A stretch of 64,000 nt of DNA from Clostridium sp. (GCA_031292145.1 JARLHR010000084.1:1-64000); one strand, 5' to 3'. Counted from the first letter of the stretch, positions 7,136 to 16,624 are shown. The notes: generated by a model from the letters alone, not told the origin. A program made the numbers and translations.

Positions 7136-7234
7136 CAAAAAATTGCACTAAATAATCTTTTAGTGCAACGCTTGTACTTGGTAATTTCCTGGGCCTCCGA
7201 GGTGTTTGAGGGGAATGAAATGACCCTCTTGCTA
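7131..7234 (-). repeat. 3' tail element, copy 7 (after the acyltransferase gene)
   Basis: Same sequence as copy 6 with a few changes (terminator 7143-7168), but it lies 20 bases after the stop of an unrelated acyltransferase gene, whose TAA is at 7254. It probably now terminates the acyltransferase transcript. Confidence 0.82.
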
Positions 7235-7253
7235 TAAGATAATTTAGTAGAAG

Positions 7254-8213
7254 TTAATTGTATCTTCCTAAAAATATTCTTTCTAGATATTTATTTTTTC
7301 TTATAATATACTTAGACAATAAAATTGACATGAAACCCGAAATGAATAATATTAATATTACAGTTCCATAATTTACATTTAAAATTTGATAAAATATCAC
7401 TCTAAATCCAGTCATAAAAAACCAGCTAAATAAATATATATCATAACTATAATAAGCTAAAATATCAAGTGATTTTATTGCATTTTCATTATTAATTCTT
7501 TGAATAATATTTATTATTAATAATATTCCAATTGAAGACGTAACTAAAAATGCTATTATATTATTAAAAAATATATTTACAACAACTAATAATAAAAATA
7601 ATAAAATAGTCACTATATTATTTACCTTTAGCCTCTCAAATTTACCATAACTAAGTAATCCTAAGTAAAAGAAAATATAGTTTTTTAACAAACTAGATAT
7701 AGCTAAAAAGTTAGTTGTGTTTGGTGATATTGTACATAATAATACAAGTATTATTATCATGATTTTGGGTGGAAATTTTATGACTATAGGTAGTAATAAA
7801 AACATTAAAAATAAAGCATAAATATACCATAAATAAATTACTGGAGAATTAACGGGATAAATTAATATATCTTTAATTAATTCCGCTATAATCAATGGTC
7901 TTTGTGAAAACTTATTTAATATTAATTTAATAGGAACTGCTAATAAAGTTATTGCACAGTACGGTACAATCAATCTATTTAACTTCTTTTTATAGAATTC
8001 TTTAATATCATTTCTAGATTTTACTTTATAGATGCTAATTGCACAAAACCCTGAAATCCAAAAGAACAAAGGCATATGAAAACTATAAATAAATTTATGA
8101 ATAAATTCATAAAAATAATTATTGTTAAAATCGTCTGTTGGGAATGAATGTCCCAGAACAACTAATACTATTCCAAATCCTCTTAAATAATTTATTTTTT
8201 TATTATATTCCAT
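7254..8213 (-). CDS. Membrane acyltransferase, family 3 (OafA/WecH type)
   Basis: A 319-residue integral membrane protein with about ten hydrophobic segments. It starts with INYLRGFGIVLVVLGHSFPT, whose R-G-x-x-I-x-x-V-x-x-G-H motif carries the conserved histidine of acyltransferase-3 enzymes, followed by FHMPLFFWISGFC, the second family signature. Such enzymes O-acetylate sugars of exported polysaccharides. It lies downstream of the exopolysaccharide genes on the same strand but is parted from them by a 540-bp decayed region, so it may be an outlier of that locus or a later arrival. The stop is followed by tail copy 7. Confidence 0.82.
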   Translation of the reverse strand: MEYNKKINYLRGFGIVLVVLGHSFPTDDFNNNYFYEFIHKFIYSFHMPLFFWISGFCAISIYKVKSRNDIKEFYKKKLNRLIVPYCAITLLAVPIKLILNKFSQRPLIIAELIKDILIYPVNSPVIYLWYIYALFLMFLLLPIVIKFPPKIMIIILVLLCTISPNTTNFLAISSLLKNYIFFYLGLLSYGKFERLKVNNIVTILLFLLLVVVNIFFNNIIAFLVTSSIGILLIINIIQRINNENAIKSLDILAYYSYDIYLFSWFFMTGFRVIFYQILNVNYGTVILILFISGFMSILLSKYIIRKNKYLERIFLGRYN

Positions 8214-8758
8214 ATATATCCCCTTCCCATTGGTAATATTTATATTTATTTTTAAGCTGTATTTCTATATTAATTATTTCATTACTACTCTAATCTATAT
8301 AATAAAGATATTAATGCAGTCTATGATAATATTAGTAAAGATAAAATTAATAATAATCCACCAAATAATATCCTAATAATTCTATCAACAAAAAAAGCAT
8401 AAAGACAAATAAAAAGAAGAAAATAGATACGCTTATTAATATTACAGATGAAGAAACCAAATGAAATGTTCCTCTTACTAAAGAAAAACAGATTTTAATA
8501 GATTAATTCATCTTACCTGTTTTATCTCTATTTCTATATTATTAGAACTTGTATTTGATAATTTTTCATAATTGACTGACCATGTTGTGATAGAAGTATG
8601 ACCGAACTTGCTACTTATTTATATATCTATCTCTCTTTTAGTTAAAACACCAACTACTTCTTACCATTGATATTTATGTATTTTAAAATTAATATTTACA
8701 ACTCTCTATTTCTATATTATTCTAATCCCGTAACATCTAAAATTTTATAGAAATTTGA
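8214..8758. other. Decayed intergenic region with Rpn and tail-repeat remnants
   Basis: No intact gene. Bases 8246-8290 resemble the part of the 3607 Rpn gene that encodes NNEIINIEIQLKN (compare 4192-4230), and 8545-8613 is a degenerate tail element (copy 9) with TAGCAAGTTCGGTCAT. The middle part contains short open stretches without family signature. It looks like the scar of a lost Rpn cassette. Confidence 0.6.
8545..8613 (-). repeat. 3' tail element, copy 9 (degenerate)
   Basis: TAGCAAGTTCGGTCATACTT at the start agrees with copies 3 and 4; the middle is changed and the end reads AATTATCAAATACAAG, a worn form of AATTACCAAGTACAAG. No terminator stem is left. Confidence 0.6.
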
Positions 8759-10345
8759 TTACTTTTGCGAGCCCACAAAAAAACTCACCAGTATCTGTTT
8801 ACTTTGCTTTTTAAACTTATCCAAAATTTTCTTTAATTCACTAAATTGATTTATCTTTAATAATATCCCTCCATACACATAAATTGCACTTCCTAGTATT
8901 GAGGTAATTCCCATTTTCATAAACTCTAATAACACGTTGTTTGAATTTATTTTCACAATATATTCTTTTGAATACATTATAATTAAAATAAGCGGTATAC
9001 ATGAAATAAATAATTTCACTATACTTATAACTGTGTCTTTAGATATACAATTTTTAATTTTTTTATTAACATTAAAATATAATACAATCATAGATACTAT
9101 ACTTCCTATTGTTGAAGCTAATGCTATTCCTCCAACCCCTAGTATATCTTTTAGTATAAAACCTGTTGCTATATTAACTAGTATAGCTAAAAATGTATTT
9201 ATCATGGGTGTTTTAGTATCTCCTAAAGAATAACATACTCTTGAAAGTATATTATTAATTGCTATAGCAAATAAACCGAATGCATAATAATAGAAAGCTT
9301 TCGCTGTCATTATAGTACTTTCGCTGTTAAATGCTCCCCTTTGAAACAAAAATTTTACTATATATTCATTATACATAATTGCTATTATTACTATTGGCAT
9401 CAATACTATAAACATGGTTAATATACTTTTATTGGTTTCTTTATGCAGTTCTTTATTTTCACCATTTGCTATAACTTTAGTTAAGTTTTGATATATGATA
9501 GTAGTTATAGAGACTATTATTATATCTACTATTAAAGCATTTAATTTTAATGCATAATTTATAGCTGCGACACTTCCACTATCTAAAGATGATGCATATA
9601 TTCCATTAAATACTCCATTTATTTGAGTCATTCCTGTTCCTATGCATATAGGAACTATCAGTGTTAATATTTTATTTAAATTTTTATCTTTAAAATTTAA
9701 ATAAAATTTATATTTAAATTTAACTTTTTTTAATGCATATCTTAATATGCATATTTGAATAATTAAAGCCATAGACACCACTATCGAAAGTCCTACTACT
9801 CCAAATTTATTAATAAATAATATAAAATAGATTATCAAAATAATATTATATGGAATACCTATGCTCGCTGGAAGTGAAAAGTTATTCTCACATTGCAATA
9901 TAGCTGTAAATACATAAATTAATGTATTTAAAATTATCACACTAGCTAAAATCCTCGTTAAAAGTACCGTCAAAGTATACTTATATCCAATAAAACCTGG
10001 CGCCATTATTATTACTAATTGTGGAGCAAATAATTCACAACAAATAGTTAAAATTAAACTTACTATTAATAATATTGTAATTATATTAGAGGTAAACTTT
10101 TCTAATTCCTCATTCTCAGCATTATATTTTATTTCATTGTAAATTGGAATTATTGTTGTTGCAATAGCTCCCCCTATTATGACAAATAAAACATTAGGTA
10201 TATTTGATGCCATTAAATATGCATCAGCCTGTATTGTAGTACCAAATTTGACTGCAGTAAAATAATCCCTTAAAAATCCTAGTACTTTTGAAAGTAAATT
10301 AAAAATTATCATTAATGATGCTGTTTTTAATATGCTATTTTTCAT
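8759..10345 (-). CDS. MurJ/MviN-type lipid-linked saccharide flippase
   Basis: A 528-residue protein with about 14 membrane segments of the MOP (MATE-like) superfamily. The start SLMIIFNLLSKVLGFLRDYFTAVKFG with QADAYLMASNIPNVLF and GGAIATTIIPIY is the typical MurJ opening, including the conserved arginine of LRD. Given its place at the end of the exopolysaccharide operon, it may flip the lipid-linked repeat unit in the role of Wzx rather than lipid II; that is an inference. It begins nine bases after the acetyltransferase gene. Confidence 0.85.
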   Translation of the reverse strand: MKNSILKTASLMIIFNLLSKVLGFLRDYFTAVKFGTTIQADAYLMASNIPNVLFVIIGGAIATTIIPIYNEIKYNAENEELEKFTSNIITILLIVSLILTICCELFAPQLVIIMAPGFIGYKYTLTVLLTRILASVIILNTLIYVFTAILQCENNFSLPASIGIPYNIILIIYFILFINKFGVVGLSIVVSMALIIQICILRYALKKVKFKYKFYLNFKDKNLNKILTLIVPICIGTGMTQINGVFNGIYASSLDSGSVAAINYALKLNALIVDIIIVSITTIIYQNLTKVIANGENKELHKETNKSILTMFIVLMPIVIIAIMYNEYIVKFLFQRGAFNSESTIMTAKAFYYYAFGLFAIAINNILSRVCYSLGDTKTPMINTFLAILVNIATGFILKDILGVGGIALASTIGSIVSMIVLYFNVNKKIKNCISKDTVISIVKLFISCIPLILIIMYSKEYIVKINSNNVLLEFMKMGITSILGSAIYVYGGILLKINQFSELKKILDKFKKQSKQILVSFFVGSQK

Positions 10346-10354
10346 CCCTCTATC

Positions 10355-10903
10355 CTACCGTAATTTCTTTAATATTTTTGCAGGCACACCACCTATTACT
10401 GAAGCAGCTTCAAAAGATTTATTAACAACAGCATTTGCTGCAACTATACAATGCCTTCCCAAATTTACCCCTGGCAAAATAACTGCTCCAGTAGCAATCC
10501 AACAATCATTTTCTATATTAATTGGTTTAACTGTTGCGCCTTGTTCTTTTATACTTAAATTTAAATTAGAATAATTATGATTTGTATCAATAATAGTAAC
10601 ATTATGCGCAATAATTGTATCAGCTCCAATAGTAACTTTACTATTGCTAGTTATTATTGTACTTATTGATACATATACTCCTTCATTTATTATAAGTTCT
10701 GAATTATCATGTACAATAAGTCTAGCGTTATCAGAAATATAGCTATTATTACCTATTATTAGCTTTGAATTTTTCCCCATAATAATTCTTGCCTTTGTTG
10801 ATATAAACACATTGTCTCCTACTTCAAAATAAGACTCTTTATAAATTAATTTAATTTTGAAGCTAATTAAAGTACTTTTTATTTTATTTTTTAAAGCTCC
10901 CAT
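10355..10903 (-). CDS. Hexapeptide-repeat (left-handed beta helix) acetyltransferase
   Basis: A 182-residue O-acetyltransferase of the LbH superfamily. Imperfect hexapeptide turns run through the first 150 residues (VFISTKARIIMGKNSKLIIG, SYISDNARLIVHD), followed by the active-site-like DTNHNYSN and the C-terminal INIENDCWIATGAVILPGV, GRHCIVAANAVV and GGVPAKILKKLR that are usual for WcaF/WbbJ-like enzymes. It probably acetylates a sugar of the exopolysaccharide. It lies between an acyltransferase-3 gene and the flippase. Confidence 0.88.
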   Translation of the reverse strand: MGALKNKIKSTLISFKIKLIYKESYFEVGDNVFISTKARIIMGKNSKLIIGNNSYISDNARLIVHDNSELIINEGVYVSISTIITSNSKVTIGADTIIAHNVTIIDTNHNYSNLNLSIKEQGATVKPINIENDCWIATGAVILPGVNLGRHCIVAANAVVNKSFEAASVIGGVPAKILKKLR

Positions 10904-10912
10904 AATATCTCC

Positions 10913-11938
10913 CTACTTAAAATTGAAACTTGTATTCTTTTTCTTACCAATAATAAATGAAACTTTACAATTAATAAATTCTATTATTGGCTTCAATATC
11001 ATTAAACACATAACTACATTTACTATTGTTAGGATATTTCTAATAAAAAAATTATTTATATTTATATTTATAATATTATATTGAATTGGGTCCAAGATAA
11101 CCAAATAAATTATAAAATGTAAACTCATAATTACCAAAGAATTGCTTCCAATAAACTCCAACAATTTAAATTCCCTTATTATTTTAGCAATATAGTATAT
11201 AGATATTACTCCAATAATAGATGTTATTATAAATATAATATAATTTCCATATTGACAAACCATCATTGATACTATAACAGGGTTAAAAAATATTGCAGTC
11301 ATAAATACTATAACGGTAGTTATGCAAAATATTATCATATCCTGTTTCTTATTTGTTCTTACGGATAATCCATACTCTCTCACCATATTACCTAAAGTAA
11401 AGAATACTAATCCTGTAAATGCCACATCAATTTTAAAAGGTAAAACTAAATTAACCTTAGACAATAATAACCCTATTATAAAAAAGATCATAATATATAA
11501 CTTTAAGTAATCATTTCCAAATCTTTTGACTAGCAAAAAATAGATAATTTCTACAACAAATAAACACACTAAAAACCATAAAGGTCCATTCCAAATTCCT
11601 TTTTGAGTTATATAAAAAAAACTATTTATTAATTGACCATATTCAATCTTTGGTAATATATTTGCATTTGAAGCAAGTGCTTGTACTATTAATGATATTA
11701 TCCAAAAACAGCAATATGGTTGTAACAGGCTTCTCCCTTTTTTGATAATAAAGCTTCTATTGTCATTATATCTTCTCACATCAAATAAGTATCCCGATAT
11801 AACAAAAAAAAGTGGCATATGAAAGACATATATATACTTAACAATAATATTAGGTAGCGATCTATGCCCCAACATTACCATTAATATACCTATTCCTTTC
11901 ATAATATTTATTATCTTAGATTGTTTTTCATTTATCAT
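10913..11938 (-). CDS. Membrane acyltransferase, family 3
   Basis: About 341 residues with ten hydrophobic segments. MINEKQSKIINIMKGIGILM then VMLGHRSLP holds the catalytic histidine region, and YVFHMPLFFVISGYLFD is the second signature. The ATG at 11938 is chosen because AAGGAG lies upstream; the frame is open further upstream without a ribosome site. The start overlaps the end of the polymerase gene by 11 bases, so translation is probably coupled. It likely decorates the exopolysaccharide with acyl groups. Only about 25 percent-like similarity is apparent to the paralogue at 7254, judged by eye. Confidence 0.82.
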   Translation of the reverse strand: MINEKQSKIINIMKGIGILMVMLGHRSLPNIIVKYIYVFHMPLFFVISGYLFDVRRYNDNRSFIIKKGRSLLQPYCCFWIISLIVQALASNANILPKIEYGQLINSFFYITQKGIWNGPLWFLVCLFVVEIIYFLLVKRFGNDYLKLYIMIFFIIGLLLSKVNLVLPFKIDVAFTGLVFFTLGNMVREYGLSVRTNKKQDMIIFCITTVIVFMTAIFFNPVIVSMMVCQYGNYIIFIITSIIGVISIYYIAKIIREFKLLEFIGSNSLVIMSLHFIIYLVILDPIQYNIINININNFFIRNILTIVNVVMCLMILKPIIEFINCKVSFIIGKKKNTSFNFK

Positions 11939-13178
11939 TAATACTCTTCTCCTTCTTAAACTCAGTACATAATAAAGCATAAATAATAAATAACAACACA
12001 GGTATTGAGAAATGCAGTGTGCCTGATAATATACTTGGAATGATAAATATCTGCAATTTATTTAAATTTACAAAACTTTTAATTTTTATATATTTAAATA
12101 ATAAATAAAATATGTATATAATTGCTACTACCATTAAACAAATTCCAAATCTTGCTCCAATTTCAATAAACATATTATCTGAAAATATTATTTCCCCATA
12201 AGATTCTGATAATCCTGACATATCACTATTAAATGGCGCTCCAATCATACTATATCCTAATATATATTGTAAACCGATAATCCATCTTTGTCCTCGTGAA
12301 CCATTTAATAAGTAATCTAAATTAAAAAAGTAAATATTATATTTATTAACAGCCATATAAGCAGCTATTAATACTATTGCTGTTAATATTAATATCTTAT
12401 ATTTATTTAAAAGATACGTTATTCGTTTATATTTCTTATCTCTTGATACCATTTTATTTCTAATATACAAATATACAATAAGACAAAAGATGCTTGTTCT
12501 TGAGAATGTTAGTAAATTACATATAACTAATAAAATATTACTCATACATATAAATTTTTTACCTTCTTTTACTCTAAAATAGTCTAATATACACAGCATA
12601 ATAATAAAATATAAACCTGCATGATTTGGGTTCCCAAAAATAGACATCATTCTAGTCTTACTTGTTCCAACCCATGCATAAGCTAGCATCATATCCTCAC
12701 TTACCATACCTAAATAATCATTTCTCCAAAATAATACAAATGATATTACTATAATTATATAATTACATGCGTTTAGAACTTTAACCAATTTATTCATATT
12801 TATTTCTTCCCTTAACTGAGAAAAAATAATAAAATATATGTACCAAAAATAAAAATTAATATTACTATTTTTTAATAACCAATTAATGAACTCATTTGTA
12901 TTACTTTCGCAAATTAATTTTAATAGTACTATAAAAAAATACATCCAAAATATTATATGAACAAACTTAAAGTTACTATTAAACTTCTTTTTAATGAATA
13001 TTATATAAAATATAAATGTACATGAAAATACGACCTTAAGTATGTTTATTAAAGTATCTATACCTGGTATTAAAGCTCTAATTAATATTTCAAACAACAA
13101 GAATAAAATGAAAATAGTTATACTATAATTAATAAACTTATTGCTGGTCTTCACTTCTTTCAAATAACTTAAATTCAT
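11928..13178 (-). CDS. O-antigen ligase/polymerase-like membrane protein (Wzy candidate)
   Basis: A 416-residue protein with about 11 hydrophobic segments and a long outer loop near residues 280-330 (NGSRGQRWIIGLQYILGYSM... MSGLSESYGEIIFSDNMFIE), a layout typical of the Wzy_C/O-antigen ligase superfamily. FGNPNHAGLYFIIMLCI fits the G-N-P-N-x-x-G motif seen in that group. In this operon it is the only polymerase candidate, so it most likely joins repeat units on the outer face. ATG at 13178 has AGGAGAT upstream. Confidence 0.78.
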   Translation of the reverse strand: MNLSYLKEVKTSNKFINYSITIFILFLLFEILIRALIPGIDTLINILKVVFSCTFIFYIIFIKKKFNSNFKFVHIIFWMYFFIVLLKLICESNTNEFINWLLKNSNINFYFWYIYFIIFSQLREEINMNKLVKVLNACNYIIIVISFVLFWRNDYLGMVSEDMMLAYAWVGTSKTRMMSIFGNPNHAGLYFIIMLCILDYFRVKEGKKFICMSNILLVICNLLTFSRTSIFCLIVYLYIRNKMVSRDKKYKRITYLLNKYKILILTAIVLIAAYMAVNKYNIYFFNLDYLLNGSRGQRWIIGLQYILGYSMIGAPFNSDMSGLSESYGEIIFSDNMFIEIGARFGICLMVVAIIYIFYLLFKYIKIKSFVNLNKLQIFIIPSILSGTLHFSIPVLLFIIYALLCTEFKKEKSINDK

Positions 13179-13194
13179 AATTTATCTCCTCAAA

Positions 13195-14307
13195 TTAATT
13201 ATATTCGTTAGTATACATACTACAAACCTTACTTATAGAGTAATCCTTAGAACATTCTTTTTGCTTTTTCGCCATTTCCTTAAAATCAATTTTATCTTCT
13301 AAAATATCTTCCATTATATTTTTTAAGCATTCCGTTGTTCTTTCAGATAAAATAAATCCTGAAACCCCATTTTGAATTATTTCATTTGGTCCATCACATG
13401 GGGTGGATATAACTAAACACCCTGCTGCCAATGCTTCTATAACTACCATCCCAAAAGATTCATTAACTGATGGAATTATTAATGCATCAATACCACTTAA
13501 TATATTGCCAATATCTCTTCTTACACCTAAAAATAAAAAGTATTCTTCTAATCCATATTCCTTAATCATATCTAGGCATTCTCTTTTATATTTATCATCT
13601 TTTTCATTATCAAAAATAGAATCACCAACAAAAAGTATTTTAAATTTTCTACCTAACACCTTAAGTTCTTTAGCGGTTTCTATGAGTAACTTTTGTCCCT
13701 TTATCTCTTGAAATCTTCCTATAGTAGCAAACACTTTTTCATCTTTTGATAACTGTAATTCTTGCCTTATTTTTTGAGAATCACAATTGTCAAATTTACT
13801 TATATCAATTCCTAAAGGAATCTTAACTATCTTCTTTAATTCTATTCCATTATTGATTAAATTTTCCTTAACTATATTAGAAACAGAAACTATCTTATCT
13901 ATAAATAAATTGACCATATTTCTCTTAATCAAATTAAAATGATACCATTGTCCATGACATATCCAAATAATTTTACACTTAGAAAAACACATCTTGCTTA
14001 TTATGCTTAATAAAAATCCTGTTTTCCATTCATTTGTTTGAATTATATCTATTTTATTTGCTTTTATTATGGTGTTAAACTTTCTAATACAGCTTATAAT
14101 TTTAAATTTCTTAATATCTTCCTTATAATCATAAATTATTGTTTTTATTTCTGCTGTTTTGCTTTCTTCTGTAAGCTTTCCTTGTTTAAAACATAATAGA
14201 ACTGGATTTATTTCATTAAAATTATTATTAAACTCTATAATTAAGTTCAATAAGCTAGTTTCTCCTCCACCTAAATTCGACAGTTCAGAAACAAATAAAA
14301 CATTCAT
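13195..14307 (-). CDS. Glycosyltransferase family 4
   Basis: A 370-residue GT-B enzyme. The N-terminal domain starts VLFVSELSNLGGGETSLLNLI, with the glycine-rich acceptor-side loop. The C-terminal domain has IKIPLGIDISKFD, FATIGRFQEIKGQKLLIETA and the sugar-nucleotide motif PSVNESFGMVVIEALAAGCLVIS, whose ESFG..VIEA residues are the E-x7-E signature. It transfers a sugar from a nucleotide donor to the growing lipid-linked unit. It follows the pyruvyltransferase gene by 13 bases. Confidence 0.88.
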   Translation of the reverse strand: MNVLFVSELSNLGGGETSLLNLIIEFNNNFNEINPVLLCFKQGKLTEESKTAEIKTIIYDYKEDIKKFKIISCIRKFNTIIKANKIDIIQTNEWKTGFLLSIISKMCFSKCKIIWICHGQWYHFNLIKRNMVNLFIDKIVSVSNIVKENLINNGIELKKIVKIPLGIDISKFDNCDSQKIRQELQLSKDEKVFATIGRFQEIKGQKLLIETAKELKVLGRKFKILFVGDSIFDNEKDDKYKRECLDMIKEYGLEEYFLFLGVRRDIGNILSGIDALIIPSVNESFGMVVIEALAAGCLVISTPCDGPNEIIQNGVSGFILSERTTECLKNIMEDILEDKIDFKEMAKKQKECSKDYSISKVCSMYTNEYN

Positions 14308-14320
14308 AGCACACCTCTTC

Positions 14321-15457
14321 TTAATTATTAATGAACTCTTGTATTATATTCACATTTTTATTTTGGAGCTTCTTATCCAATATGTCTTTTATTCTTTGCT
14401 TTTCTAATTCTTTATTGTTTAATAAGTTTACTGTATCCCTGATCATCTTATCTGAATCAATGTTAGAATCAACCCAATTATCTCCATCACCTATTGATTG
14501 AGCTATAAATTCTAATCCAAATTCTTTAACACAACTCTCTACCTTACTATGATATATAATAGGCAATACTGGAATATTAAGTAATATCGAAATAACAACA
14601 GAATGAAATCTCATTCCTACTATTAAATCATATTTTTTCATTTCATCTAAGATACCCCACATATTACTATATTCATAAATATCAACATCAGTTTCTTTTT
14701 GTATTTCTTTAAAGAAGTTTATATCATACTCATATTGAAAAGGAATTAATTTAATATAAAATCCATATTTCTCTAACCTTTTAATATATTTAATCATTTC
14801 CTTTATATAATCTGCTCTTTTTTTGTCAGAATTTAAAAGCAATGGAGCTATAACTATACCAATTTTATCTTTTTCATTTTTGGGTTTATCTTCATTAGAA
14901 AAACTATCTTTAAAATCATAAACAACATCATTAGTCAACTGAATATTATTAAGTCCTATTTCTTTCAATAGATCATATGATTCCTTGTCTCTTAAGCTAA
15001 TACAATCAACTTGTTCTAGTACTTTCTTAAATTTAATCATTGATTCTTCCATTATTATAGGACCTGCACCAGCGCCTAATATTATTATTGTTTTGTTTAG
15101 GACTTTTTTAAAAAAGTTTATCATAAAGAATAGAGTTACTGTTGATTCAGGATTCCAATCTGATAATGCCCCTCCACTACCTATAATAAGATAATCATTA
15201 CAAAATAAATTTTTTATTACCTTAAAAGGATTATACTTAAACATTCTTAATATAGATTTAAACCTTAAATCAAAATTAGTAGAAACAGTATTTAAACCTT
15301 TATGGTATTTCTCAATACTCTTAGGTCTCCCACCCATTACATTAATTACATTATTAGGATTATTATTTCCAATAATTTCTATTATACTTTTTAAAATCAA
15401 TTCGTCTCCTAGATTTTCATAACCAAACCATCCATAAATCAAAAATCTCTTTTTCAT
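14321..15457 (-). CDS. Polysaccharide pyruvyl transferase family protein
   Basis: A 378-residue enzyme of the CsaB/EpsO group that adds a pyruvate ketal from phosphoenolpyruvate to a sugar. The opening RFLIYGWFGYENLGDELILK and the inner IIILGAGAGPI, SLRDKESYDLLKEIG and VGMRFHSVVISILLNIPVLPIIYHSK (with the family's conserved R-F/H-H) are typical. A pyruvylated sugar would give the exopolysaccharide negative charge. Spacing to both neighbouring glycosyltransferase genes is 10-13 bases, so it is part of the operon. Confidence 0.88.
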   Translation of the reverse strand: MKKRFLIYGWFGYENLGDELILKSIIEIIGNNNPNNVINVMGGRPKSIEKYHKGLNTVSTNFDLRFKSILRMFKYNPFKVIKNLFCNDYLIIGSGGALSDWNPESTVTLFFMINFFKKVLNKTIIILGAGAGPIIMEESMIKFKKVLEQVDCISLRDKESYDLLKEIGLNNIQLTNDVVYDFKDSFSNEDKPKNEKDKIGIVIAPLLLNSDKKRADYIKEMIKYIKRLEKYGFYIKLIPFQYEYDINFFKEIQKETDVDIYEYSNMWGILDEMKKYDLIVGMRFHSVVISILLNIPVLPIIYHSKVESCVKEFGLEFIAQSIGDGDNWVDSNIDSDKMIRDTVNLLNNKELEKQRIKDILDKKLQNKNVNIIQEFINN

Positions 15458-15467
15458 AACTCACTTC

Positions 15468-16622
15468 CTACTCGCTAAAAACTTTTGTATATGCCTTTTC
15501 CCAACTATAATTTGTTAGTATTATATTTCTACACTGATTACCGAAGCTTTCATTTATGGCATTATCATTTAAAGCTTTAACTACATAATAAACCCATTCA
15601 TCTTCTGTCGTTGGCACATAAATATTTTTATTGTGCTCTAACTGACTTATTCCTTCTACACTTATTTCAGAAGCTACTATAGCCCTTTTACAACTCATAG
15701 CTTCTAACACTTTATTTTTCATTCCTGTTCCAAATCTTAATGGTGATACATAAACACGTGCACATGCTATACTTCCTACTATATCATCTACAAATCCAGT
15801 TACCTGTATATTATTACTTATTAAGTTACAAATATCCTCATCTGAATTTTTTCCTACTATAATAAATTTAACTTCACTATCTTTTTCTAATATTTTAGGA
15901 AATATCTTTGTTGCAAAGAATATTGCTGCATCCTTATTAGGGGGATAATCCATTATTCCAGTAAATATTATATTCTTAGAACTTGAATTAGGGCATCCGC
16001 TTGAATCAAATTTATTATAATCTACACCTAAAGTAATATTATCTATTTTAGATTCACTCTGTATTCATTTTTTTTCATAAGAAGCATCACTTTCGGATAC
16101 AAAAAAAACTTTATTAAATTTACTATAAAGCTTTTTTTGTATCTTTTTATAATATTTACTTTGCATTTTATTATAAATTTTTTCTATAAGCGTAGTACTG
16201 TCTATATTTGATTTCCTATCAAAATACAAACTCATGCTATCATATGCCATAAAAACAGCTTCCTTTGTATTTACATTATTAATTAAATTCATACTTAATG
16301 GCTGATCAAAGATTATTTTATCATAATCATTATTTATATATAATAGACTTTCATCATATTGATATATACCATAAGGAATTCTTTTCAGCATACTTATAAT
16401 TCTTATAAATTTCCCTTTTTTTCTCAAGTCTAAATAATATACATTATCTATGTACTTTAACACTTCTATTTCAGCATATTCATCTTTTTCGTCATAATAT
16501 AATAAATCTATTCTATCATTAAATTTCTTATTTTCCTTTAACATATTAAATAGTGCATGTATTCCCCCTGATTTATGAGGGGGAAATGGACAATAAGGAG
16601 TTATAATTAAAACTTTCTTCAC
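15468..16622 (-). pseudogene. Glycosyltransferase (GT-B) interrupted by one in-frame TGA
   Basis: One gene read in a single frame, with GTG start at 16622 and a TGA at 16065-16067 after residue 185 (...SDASYEKK). Downstream the same frame continues without a break: IQSESKIDNITLGVDYNKFD then NIIFTGIMDYPPNKDAAIFF, up to FSE at 15468. The N-domain start VLIITPYCPFPPHKSGGIHA and the C-domain SPLRFGTGMKNKVLEAMSCKRAIVAS match sugar transferases like the one at 17697. Removing or adding one base in the nearby A8 run opens no alternative frame, so a nonsense change rather than a frameshift is indicated. Internal restart of the C-domain is unlikely to give an active enzyme. Confidence 0.8.
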
Positions 16623-16624
16623 AG

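Noticed and set aside
2770-7234. Tail elements as canonical integron attC sites
   Set aside because: No RYYYAAC/GTTRRRY core sites and no integron integrase; tails carry intrinsic terminators. The cassette idea is kept only as a hypothesis.
8300-8470. Possible small plus-strand gene in the decayed region
   Set aside because: A short open run (YNKDINAVYDNISKDKINNN) exists but has no start, ribosome site or family match, and stops follow soon.
16065-16622. N- and C-terminal halves of the 15468-16622 glycosyltransferase as two separate genes
   Set aside because: Both are in one frame, 111 bases of coding-like sequence join them, and the second half has no ribosome site of its own.
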